DNA of 5,592 nucleotides from positions 1 to 5,592 of the forward strand of contig RPQV01000265.1 of assembly GCA_003818595.1 (NCBI GenBank). Reading direction: 5' to 3'. This stretch comes from Calditrichota bacterium (GTDB lineage: Bacteria > Zhuqueibacterota > Zhuqueibacteria > Residuimicrobiales > Krinioviventaceae). Below are positions 1 through 5,592 of this stretch, piece after piece. The number at the start of each line of letters is the position of its first letter. Position 1 is the stretch's first letter. A program made the position numbers and the translations under genes. A model generated the notes under the pieces. That model had not been told where the DNA came from. It made no database searches and saw only the letters and a program-made list of their open reading frames with translations.

Positions 1-76
1 ATTTTATTGTTTAATCAATTAAGCTTCATGGATGAAGAATGACCAATCAGGCTTTATCGTGCAGTCGCCGTCCTGT

Positions 77-1036
77 TCATCCATTCGTCAAGACATAAAC
101 GAGATATATAAAATAGATTATCACAAAACAAATACCTTCAACACGGCTCACTTTGCCAATCGGATGTATAAACGTCGAAATAAAAAGCAAGATGGACGCA
201 ATCGCCAACACAATAAAATCAAAGTTCATGCTGCTGTTGTAGTCAAGCGGATGGATCAGTCCGGTGACGCCAAGGATGAAGAAAACATTAAAGATATTCG
301 ATCCCACCACATTCCCTACCGCAATATCCATTTTATTCTTTGCGGCAGCAACCATCGAAGTGAACAGCTCCGGCAGAGAGGTTCCCACTGCCACAATCGT
401 GAGCCCGATTACTTTTTCGCTGATCTGAAAATAACGGGCGATGATCACCGCATTGTCGACGACCAACCGTCCGCCGAAAAACAGACCCCCGAGTCCGGTC
501 GAAATAAAAAGAATGATCTTTCCAACAGGAAGCATCTTGACCTCCGGCAGGTCATCTATTTCGATTTTTGCGATCGCAAAGTTGTAAGCCAGGAAAATGA
601 GGAAAAACAGTAATAAAATGAGCGCATCGTTTCGAGCCAATAGGTTGACCTCACCGGTGAATATGCGGTCATTGACGAGGGCAAATAGAACAAAAACGGC
701 GAGCAGCGAAAACGGAATTTCCCGCCATATGGTGTTATGATGGGTGTGAATCGGTTGGATAGCGGCAGCCAATCCGAGGATGAGAAGGATATTGGCAATG
801 TTGCTCCCCATAATATTGCCGAATGCAATATCCACATTGCCTTTGAGCGCAGCGAGGATGTTGACTACCAACTCGGGTGTTGAAGTTCCAAATGCCACCA
901 CTGTCAGTCCAATGACAATTTGTCGAATGCGCATCCTCATCGCCAAGGATGACGCACCTTCAACCAACCAATCTGCCCCCTTGATTAATAAGGCAAAGCC
1001 CACAATAAGCAATAGAAGCGCCTGAAGCGGAAACAT
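77..1036 (-). CDS. Calcium/sodium antiporter, CaCA family (YrbG/NCX_Mj-like)
   Basis: This is an inner-membrane cation exchanger of 319 residues, the usual length for a prokaryotic CaCA protein. It is expected to expel Ca2+ (or a related cation) in exchange for Na+ or H+. Two homologous halves are visible. The alpha-1 repeat has GLTVVAFGTSTPE at residues 43-55 and GNIMGSNIAN at 73-82. The alpha-2 repeat has GLTIVAVGTSLPE at 211-223 and GNVVGSNIFN at 241-250. E55 and E223 correspond to the ion-binding glutamates of NCX_Mj. About ten hydrophobic segments are seen, with a short hydrophilic loop near 156-170 between the halves. The position equivalent to NCX_Mj D240 is N250 here, matching N82 in the first half. 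The ATG at 1036 is preceded by GAAAGGTG at 1041-1048, a plausible ribosome binding site. The gene follows the nuclease gene by 64 bases on the same strand and may be co-transcribed with it. The family is secure; the exact ions are inferred. Confidence 0.95.
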   Translation of the reverse strand: MFPLQALLLLIVGFALLIKGADWLVEGASSLAMRMRIRQIVIGLTVVAFGTSTPELVVNILAALKGNVDIAFGNIMGSNIANILLILGLAAAIQPIHTHHNTIWREIPFSLLAVFVLFALVNDRIFTGEVNLLARNDALILLLFFLIFLAYNFAIAKIEIDDLPEVKMLPVGKIILFISTGLGGLFFGGRLVVDNAVIIARYFQISEKVIGLTIVAVGTSLPELFTSMVAAAKNKMDIAVGNVVGSNIFNVFFILGVTGLIHPLDYNSSMNFDFIVLAIASILLFISTFIHPIGKVSRVEGICFVIIYFIYLVYVLTNG

Positions 1037-1047
1037 CTGTCACCTTT

Positions 1048-1073
1048 CAGTAATGCTGTTTTTCAGGATACTG
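1048..1073 (-). repeat. Imperfect inverted repeat ahead of the antiporter start
   Basis: CAGTA (1048-1052) pairs with TACTG (1069-1073), and CTG (1056-1058) pairs with CAG (1064-1066). These are separated by a small internal loop and close on a loop of five T on the plus strand (five A in the minus-strand transcript). In that transcript the hairpin would sit directly before the AAAGGTG ribosome binding site of the antiporter. It has no U-run after it, so it does not look like a terminator. It could be an mRNA structure between two co-transcribed genes, or chance. Confidence 0.25.
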
Positions 1074-1100
1074 TTTGGCCTGCCCATGAATACAATGACT

Positions 1101-2498
1101 TTATATGTCAATTTCAAATCTGTCAAAAAGTTTAGGAATGACCACTTCCCAGCCGAAATAATCGCGTATTTTCCCGGCCAGAGATAAAGACGATTCGGGA
1201 TCTCCATGAACAATATACACTTTTTCCGGCGCTTTGTTGAAGCCCATCAGCCAGGCGATGATTTCGTTATAATCTCCATGCGCTGAAGCGCCTTCTATGC
1301 TTTCCACATGAGTGTGTATTGGGATGTCTCGACCGTGAATTTTTACCGTCGGATTTCCTTCCTGGATGGTTCGACCGCGCGTCCCGACTGCCTGATAGCC
1401 TATGAATAAAACCGTATTATTTTTGATGGGTAAACGCTCAGCCAGATGATGTAGAATTCTGCCTCCGGTGGCCATTCCACTCGAAGAGATGATAATCGCC
1501 TCTTTTTTTATCGAGTTGATCGCCTGCGATTCTTCGCGGGTTCTGCAAATGTGCAATTTCTTGGGACGGAAGAGATTTTTACCTTCATACACTTCGATTC
1601 GACACAATAGATTGAGATCAGCTGGATGTTTGCTGTAGACATCCACCGATTCGATTGCCATAGGCGAATCAACATACACCGGCAGTACTGGAATTAATCC
1701 CTTCTCTTCAAATTCACGAATTTTGTACAAAAGCGCTTGGGTACGACCCACTGCAAACGCCGGAATCACCAAAACACCTCCCCGAGCGCTGCTTTCATTA
1801 ATCACCCGAACAAGCTCCACATCGGGATCCTCTGAGCTGTGCAGACGGTTTCCATAGGTGGATTCGAGGATGAGATAATCGATGTTAAAGACTTGGGTGG
1901 GCGCCTTTAACAAGGGTTGAACTGCCCTGCCAAAGTCTCCGCCGAACAATAATTTGCGCGCTGTATTGCCGATCTCTTTTTTGATTTCAATAAAGGAAGC
2001 GCCCAAAATGTGTCCGGCATCTTTAAATTTCACCCGATATCCGGGTATGGCGTCGAAATAGTCCTGTCCATAATAAAGTGGTTTAAATCGACTGAGCACT
2101 TTATCGGCATCATCGACTGTATAGAGCGGCAATGCCGGTTTATGCTTCGAAAATCCCTTTTTATTGGCCCACTTGGCGTCCTCTTCCTGCAGATGTGCAC
2201 TGTCTTTGAGCATGATCTCGCAAAGATCGGCAGTGGAATAGGTACAATGAATAGGGCCTCCAAATCCTTCTTTACTCAAGCGCGGCAACCAACCACTATG
2301 ATCGATGTGCGCATGGGTTAAGAAAACGCGGTCAATGGTCTGAGGCGGGATGGCAAAAGGTTCCCAGTTTTTCAGTCGATTTTGTTTTTCGCCTTGAAAT
2401 AAACCACAGTCGATCAGATAATTTTTCCCCTGAATTGTCAGCAAATGTCTTGAACCGGTGACTGTGCCTGCTGCGCCAAGAAAGGTCAATGTGGCCAT
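1101..2498 (-). CDS. Beta-CASP metallo-beta-lactamase RNA-processing nuclease
   Basis: The product is a soluble 465-residue zinc nuclease of the metallo-beta-lactamase/beta-CASP (CPSF73-like) type, expected to cut or trim RNA in the cytoplasm. The lactamase motifs are IDCG at 29-32, HAHIDH at 62-67 (H62, H64, D66, H67), H163 in GHILGAS and D188 in GGDFGR. The beta-CASP motifs are E212 in LESTYGNR (motif A), GGRILHH at 345-351 (motif B) and SAHGD at 405-409 (motif C, H407). A final conserved HGD starts at H431. All expected metal ligands are present and there is no KH domain. The length is typical of the stand-alone bacterial family, usually annotated as MBL-fold RNA-specific ribonuclease or exonuclease. 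An in-frame TTG at 2555 would add 19 residues. The ATG at 2498 is chosen because AGGAGG lies six bases upstream and the fold begins at once (ATLTFLGAAG). Substrates, and whether it acts as endo- or exonuclease, cannot be read from the sequence. Confidence 0.95.
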   Translation of the reverse strand: MATLTFLGAAGTVTGSRHLLTIQGKNYLIDCGLFQGEKQNRLKNWEPFAIPPQTIDRVFLTHAHIDHSGWLPRLSKEGFGGPIHCTYSTADLCEIMLKDSAHLQEEDAKWANKKGFSKHKPALPLYTVDDADKVLSRFKPLYYGQDYFDAIPGYRVKFKDAGHILGASFIEIKKEIGNTARKLLFGGDFGRAVQPLLKAPTQVFNIDYLILESTYGNRLHSSEDPDVELVRVINESSARGGVLVIPAFAVGRTQALLYKIREFEEKGLIPVLPVYVDSPMAIESVDVYSKHPADLNLLCRIEVYEGKNLFRPKKLHICRTREESQAINSIKKEAIIISSSGMATGGRILHHLAERLPIKNNTVLFIGYQAVGTRGRTIQEGNPTVKIHGRDIPIHTHVESIEGASAHGDYNEIIAWLMGFNKAPEKVYIVHGDPESSLSLAGKIRDYFGWEVVIPKLFDRFEIDI

Positions 2499-2504
2499 GG
2501 AGTA

Positions 2505-2510
2505 CCTCCT
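2505..2510 (-). promoter_or_regulatory. Ribosome binding site of the beta-CASP nuclease gene
   Basis: On the minus strand this reads AGGAGG, a full Shine-Dalgarno core, with six bases before the ATG at 2498. It decides the start in favour of 2498 over the in-frame TTG at 2555. Confidence 0.85.
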
Positions 2511-2526
2511 AATAAAGTGCCTAAAG

Positions 2527-2555
2527 TTAATAATCCTTGAGGCTGAATTCAACAA
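2527..2555 (-). promoter_or_regulatory. Weak candidate promoter for the nuclease gene
   Basis: On the minus strand TTGTTG (2555-2550) and TATTAA (2532-2527) are separated by 17 bases. This is a poor match to a sigma-70 type -35 and a moderate match to a -10. It is placed correctly to start a transcript shortly before the AGGAGG at 2505-2510. The region is AT-rich, so a chance match is quite possible. Confidence 0.2.
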
Positions 2556-2649
2556 AAAAATCCATTTTACCTTTTAATGCTTCTCAAGAGCAAAGATTTT
2601 AGCAATCGGTTTCAATGATGCTTCTCGTAATGAAAGGGTGCAAGTTTTT

Positions 2650-2679
2650 ATGGCAACAATCACCAAAATTGATTACAAT
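2650..2679 (+). promoter_or_regulatory. Candidate promoter for the 5'-nucleotidase gene
   Basis: ATGGCA (2650-2655, four of six matches to TTGACA) and TACAAT (2674-2679, five of six matches to TATAAT) are 18 bases apart. Transcription would begin near 2685, giving a leader of about 27 bases that still contains the ribosome binding site at 2695-2703. The -10 box lies between two copies of a 7-base direct repeat. This is a consensus-based prediction only. Confidence 0.35.
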
Positions 2680-2683
2680 TGAT
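2667..2683 (+). repeat. Two AATTGAT direct repeats around the -10 region
   Basis: AATTGAT occurs at 2667-2673 and 2677-2683, so the copies are ten bases apart (one helical turn) and flank the candidate -10 box TACAAT. The spacing would suit a regulator binding one face of the helix. The repeat is short and AT-rich, and may be chance. Confidence 0.3.
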
Positions 2684-2697
2684 CATATTGAACCGAG

Positions 2698-2703
2698 AAA
2701 GGA
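2698..2703 (+). promoter_or_regulatory. Ribosome binding site of the 5'-nucleotidase gene
   Basis: AAAGGA, within GAGAAAGGA at 2695-2703, lies eight bases before the ATG at 2712. It supports that start over the in-frame TTG at 2679, which would place charged residues before the hydrophobic segment and has no such site. Confidence 0.7.
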
Positions 2704-2711
2704 AAAGACTG

Positions 2712-4208
2712 ATGAAACATACCCTGATTTTTCTGTTAATGTTCGGCAGTATGCTATTGTCTCGAACGCGTAGTGGCGAAGTGACGTTATTGCACACCAA
2801 TGATATGCATTCACAATTTTTACCGACGCCGGCAACCTGGGTGGATCAGACCACCAAGCCTTTAGTGGGCGGTATGATTGCCCTGCAAGACGCCATCAGA
2901 GAACAACGACAACGTTTTCCGCATTCGCTGCTTTTGGACGCAGGAGATTTTTCAACGGGTACTCTATTGTCAAAAATTTCTTATAATGGAGCATTAAATG
3001 GAGGTTTCGTCGCCATGATGAACCTCGTCGGCTATGATGTCGGCACCCTCGGCAATCATGAGTTTGATGAGGGGCAGGAAAATTTGAAAAAGCTACTCTC
3101 CATTGCTGACCGCGATATGATCTGCGCTAATCTGATGCTCAACGGAGAACCGATTGCACCTTTTGCCTATCGCATTTATGAGATTGGCAAAATACGCGTG
3201 GGAGTCATTGGTCTGGTGTTGGAAGATCTGTACGATGTTGTCAGCGATAAAAATCTGAGCAATGTCCAGGTACTGGATCCGACGACAACTGCACAGAAAT
3301 GGATTGATAAAATCGACAAACGTACGGATTTGATTGTTTTGTTGACTCATCAAGGCGACGATCAAGATGTGCCATTGGCGAGACGAATTGCTCATGCTGA
3401 CATCATCGTCGGCGGACACAGCCACACTCTGTTGGAGCAGCCTCAAATTGAGAACGGAGTGCTCATTGTTCAGGCGGGATCAAAAACACGAGCTCTGGGA
3501 CGATTGACGGTTCATGTTGAGAACGATGCCGTTGCTTCGTTTGATTATCAAATGATGAATCTGTGGGTTGACAGCATAAAAACGCCGAATCCGGAGATGG
3601 CAGGGCTGGTCGCAAGTTTCGAGCAGCAAATTAAAAGTGAATACGGTCGTACAATCGGCCGACTGGCAGTAGATTGGAAAAGCAGCGAGAAACAGGAATC
3701 AAATATTGGCAATTTCATAACCGATGCCATGCGCGCTAATGTTGGTGCAGACGTGGCGATTATGAATAGTGGGGGTATTCGCAAAAGCCTGCCGGCAGGA
3801 CCGATCACGCGTATGGATGTCATGGAAATTCTGCCCTTTTCAAATTATCTCGTCACCTTTGAATTTTCAGGTGACCAGCTGCTCGGTCTCATTGAAAATG
3901 ATGTGCAGTCGAATATTCAAAAGGGCAGCAGCCTTTATCAAGTTTCCGGATTGAACTATACCTATACCAAAGGTGATGATGGGAAAGGCAAACTCCTTCA
4001 TGCTGAAATAAATGGCGTCCGAATTAATCCGACAAAGAGCTATCGTGGTGTGACGGTCGATTTTGTGATGGGAAAGTGGCAGCAGGATTTCGTTTTTCAA
4101 AACGTGCAGCCCCTGCCTGCTCTGATTTCTGATGTGGTGACAGAGTACATTATCGCACAGCAGGAGATACATTCTCAAGTTGAAGGGAGAATAAAACGGA
4201 TTGATTAG
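2712..4208 (+). CDS. 5'-nucleotidase/UshA-family bifunctional-fold phosphoesterase
   Basis: The product is a 498-residue metallophosphoesterase of the 5'-nucleotidase family, which hydrolyses nucleotides or related phosphate esters, usually in the periplasm or at the cell surface. It begins with a short basic end (K2, H3) and a hydrophobic stretch at about 4-16, consistent with a signal peptide, although no clear AXA cleavage site is seen and R18 and R20 follow. The catalytic domain (about 23-240) shows D31 and H33 in HTNDMH, D79 in GDFSTG, N115-H116-E117 in GNHEFDEG, H213 in LTHQGDD, and H236 and H238 in GGHSH. The substrate domain (about 310-460) shows NIGNFITDAM at 331-340, NSGGIRKS at 352-359, LPFSN at 374-378 and QVSGLNYTY at 410-418. 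The usual GGDGY-type loop after the next strand is missing: VDFVMGKWQQDF stands at 449-460. The gene stands alone on its strand, diverging from the nuclease gene. The family is certain; the substrate is not, and the missing loop makes it harder to predict. Confidence 0.93.
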   Translation: MKHTLIFLLMFGSMLLSRTRSGEVTLLHTNDMHSQFLPTPATWVDQTTKPLVGGMIALQDAIREQRQRFPHSLLLDAGDFSTGTLLSKISYNGALNGGFVAMMNLVGYDVGTLGNHEFDEGQENLKKLLSIADRDMICANLMLNGEPIAPFAYRIYEIGKIRVGVIGLVLEDLYDVVSDKNLSNVQVLDPTTTAQKWIDKIDKRTDLIVLLTHQGDDQDVPLARRIAHADIIVGGHSHTLLEQPQIENGVLIVQAGSKTRALGRLTVHVENDAVASFDYQMMNLWVDSIKTPNPEMAGLVASFEQQIKSEYGRTIGRLAVDWKSSEKQESNIGNFITDAMRANVGADVAIMNSGGIRKSLPAGPITRMDVMEILPFSNYLVTFEFSGDQLLGLIENDVQSNIQKGSSLYQVSGLNYTYTKGDDGKGKLLHAEINGVRINPTKSYRGVTVDFVMGKWQQDFVFQNVQPLPALISDVVTEYIIAQQEIHSQVEGRIKRID

Positions 4209-4215
4209 CGTGAAT

Positions 4216-4248
4216 GCAACAGCGACGGTCAGACTCTGCCGCTGCTGC
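4216..4248. terminator. Possible bidirectional terminator hairpin between convergent genes
   Basis: GCAACAGCG (4216-4224) can pair with CGCTGCTGC (4240-4248), giving nine positions with one A-C mismatch around a 15-base loop. It begins eight bases after the stop of the plus-strand gene and ends 18 bases before the stop of the opposing gene, where a shared terminator would be expected. No T-run follows on either strand, so it is not a classical intrinsic terminator. Confidence 0.35.
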
Positions 4249-4266
4249 ACTGATCAACAAAAGAAA

Positions 4267-5592
4267 TCACGGCAGCCATACATCCTGGGATTTCAGTCCG
4301 CATTCTTGAATCATTTTCAAACAATAGTCAAGATGTCCGAGGTCATCTTGCGAACCATTATTCGTACCGAACGTGAATTTTACACCCGCTTTTTTGGCTT
4401 TGCTGATAAAAACCGCGCTGGGTATTTTGTACCGATCGTTGATTTCCAGAGCTACTTTATTTTCTACCAGTGCATTAATGACCCGCTCCATGCGCTCCGA
4501 TGTCCACAGCTCGTCATAGCGGCTGCTGATCTCCGCCGGCAAAAATGTAGGGTTGACATATATATCTATCGGCTCGTTTTTTAAAATATTCTCGATTGAC
4601 TTGACGAGCATCTCCATAAAGTGATCGGGATCGCCTACGGTTGTTTCTTCAGGAACCCACAACCGCATGCGTTTCCCTTTGTCGTTGCTCCATGTCATGG
4701 CGTCGGTAAATATATAGTCAAATTCGGAAATGGACGTTTCTGAAAAGATGTCCAGCCATTCACGCCCTTCAGCCTGCATCGCAAGAAATGCTGCGGGTTG
4801 TGGTTGATAAGTGCTTAAAAAATTCTGCAGCAGCGAGTCGTTTTCAAAGGTCATTCCGAGACCACAGTTGTATGCGATACCATAGGTGAAGCCATACAAG
4901 CGGGCGCGTGCCAGTGCCTGGTCTATGGTCAGACCTCCCTTTAGATGAACATGGAGGTCCAACAGGGGGAAATTATTCGCTGCGAGACTGGTCAATACTG
5001 AATCGAGTTCGCCATTTTCAAGAGCTACTCCTGGCGTCGGCAGGTCATCCGGCAGAGGCCGCACTCGAATATCCTTGAAATAGACCCGGCTGTTGGGATC
5101 GTGCCCTTGAAGGGCAATCGTTCCAGAGGAAAGCAATCTGCCTTTCAGTTCTGATGGACGCCAGGGATGGGAAGATTCAGTGTACTCGGCGATGAGGACA
5201 TTGTTGAGGAAGGTTTGTATGGTCTTCCCTTGAATTTTGATGCGATAATTGAACCACTCATTATCACTCACAGGCGCTTTCCAGACATTGCGCACCGCAT
5301 AAATGCTGCCGGTCATTTTCCGTTCTATATATTCACCGGGCTCAACCTCAGGATTGGAATTTATAATCTGCATCTCATACCCTTTTCTCGGCCAGCCGCT
5401 TTCCTGATACTCGGTGTGCAGATATATCCCTGAATTGGATCCAGGTGTCGTCATGACGTCAGCTGAAAATTCAAGATTCTTGAAATTAGCTCCTTGCACA
5501 TTCCCGACATAAAAAAGATGTGAACGCGGACCATTCGTCATGAGAACACCATTTTCGATTGACCAACTGTCCGGATTTTCAGCGGCTTTCCA
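4267..5592 (-). CDS. DUF1080 (3-keto-disaccharide hydrolase family) and PHP-like hydrolase fusion, 5' end missing
   Basis: The reading frame stays open to the window edge, so the first in-frame ATG (5541) is internal; 441 residues and the TGA stop are visible. Residues 1-178 form a DUF1080/PF06439 jelly-roll domain. It starts at a tryptophan that probably belongs to the family's GW motif, followed by DSWSIENGVL, SGIYLHTEYQ at 54-63, GYEMQIIN at 71-78, W113FNYRI and YFKDIRVRPL at 171-180. Probably only a signal peptide and a few tens of residues are missing. A linker (about 179-205) leads to a metal-dependent hydrolase-like domain (206-441) with DLHVH at 212-216, AEGREW at 274-279, TDAMTW at 296-301, EIND at 383-386 and FGTNNGSQDDLGH at 408-420. 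The layout resembles a PHP domain, but the usual GSDAH is GTNNG. Members of DUF1080 are linked to glycoside and 3-keto-sugar breakdown. A role in extracytoplasmic carbohydrate turnover is inferred, and the substrate is unknown. The domain assignments are good for the first half and moderate for the second. Confidence 0.87.
   Translation of the reverse strand, partial: WKAAENPDSWSIENGVLMTNGPRSHLFYVGNVQGANFKNLEFSADVMTTPGSNSGIYLHTEYQESGWPRKGYEMQIINSNPEVEPGEYIERKMTGSIYAVRNVWKAPVSDNEWFNYRIKIQGKTIQTFLNNVLIAEYTESSHPWRPSELKGRLLSSGTIALQGHDPNSRVYFKDIRVRPLPDDLPTPGVALENGELDSVLTSLAANNFPLLDLHVHLKGGLTIDQALARARLYGFTYGIAYNCGLGMTFENDSLLQNFLSTYQPQPAAFLAMQAEGREWLDIFSETSISEFDYIFTDAMTWSNDKGKRMRLWVPEETTVGDPDHFMEMLVKSIENILKNEPIDIYVNPTFLPAEISSRYDELWTSERMERVINALVENKVALEINDRYKIPSAVFISKAKKAGVKFTFGTNNGSQDDLGHLDYCLKMIQECGLKSQDVWLP

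Noticed and set aside
32..613. Long plus-strand reading frame opposite the antiporter gene
   Set aside because: It has a low-complexity, polar composition rich in H, N, R and K, shows no recognisable domain, and lies fully antisense to a clearly conserved membrane protein gene.
2010..2321. Plus-strand reading frame opposite the nuclease gene
   Set aside because: It is antisense to conserved beta-lactamase-fold coding sequence (including H163 and the HAHIDH region), has no ribosome binding site of note and no recognisable domain.
2499..2555. 19-residue N-terminal extension of the nuclease from a TTG codon
   Set aside because: The ATG at 2498 has AGGAGG at ideal spacing, and the extension has no family character; the Shine-Dalgarno site would lie inside the coding region.
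2679..2711. 11-residue N-terminal extension of the nucleotidase from a TTG codon
   Set aside because: The ATG at 2712 has a ribosome binding site and starts a signal-like sequence; the TTG overlaps the candidate promoter.
3867..4250. Minus-strand reading frame overlapping the 3' end of the nucleotidase gene
   Set aside because: It is almost entirely antisense to the conserved C-terminal domain, with no recognisable product; its start lies inside the putative hairpin region.
4201..4584. Plus-strand reading frame after the nucleotidase gene
   Set aside because: Most of it is antisense to the conserved C-terminal part of the DUF1080/PHP-like gene, and its composition is not protein-like.
5541..5541. 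ATG at 5541 as the true start of the DUF1080/PHP-like gene
   Set aside because: The frame is open for 17 further codons to the window edge and these encode typical DUF1080 sequence (DSWSIENGVL), so the Met is internal.
1..5592. Mobile element, CRISPR array, tRNA or rRNA, phage or defence system
   Set aside because: No transposase, integrase, long terminal repeats, regularly spaced repeats or structural RNA signatures were seen; the four genes are ordinary families and fill the window.

Overview
The window is ordinary, fully coding bacterial chromosome with four protein genes and short spacers. It contains no RNA gene, mobile element or CRISPR array. Base composition looks moderate (not computed), and three gene starts carry good Shine-Dalgarno sequences. 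Together with a 5'-nucleotidase that has a likely export signal and a DUF1080-type carbohydrate-related protein, this suggests a Gram-negative, environmental, polymer-degrading bacterium. An FCB-type or candidate-phylum lineage such as Calditrichota/KSB1 would fit. The clear Shine-Dalgarno use argues mildly against core Bacteroidota. The lineage is inference only.

Layout: positions 77-1036 (minus) encode a CaCA-family sodium/calcium antiporter. It lies 64 bases downstream of a minus-strand beta-CASP metallo-beta-lactamase nuclease (1101-2498), and the two could be one transcript. A 213-base divergent spacer (2499-2711) holds candidate promoters for both directions and a short direct repeat. 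The plus-strand gene at 2712-4208 encodes a UshA/5'-nucleotidase-family phosphoesterase. It converges on a minus-strand gene (4267-5592) that enters from the right edge without its start. That gene encodes a DUF1080 (3-keto-disaccharide hydrolase family) domain fused to a PHP-like metal-dependent hydrolase domain.

The genes do not form an obvious pathway. The antiporter and the RNA-nuclease-type protein are probably housekeeping neighbours. The 5'-nucleotidase probably acts outside the cytoplasm in phosphate or nucleoside salvage. The DUF1080/PHP-like protein probably acts on a carbohydrate or related small molecule. I found no convincing evidence of a new multi-gene system. The most interesting items are the architecture and altered motif of the DUF1080/PHP-like fusion, and the missing GGDGY-type loop in the nucleotidase C-terminal domain.
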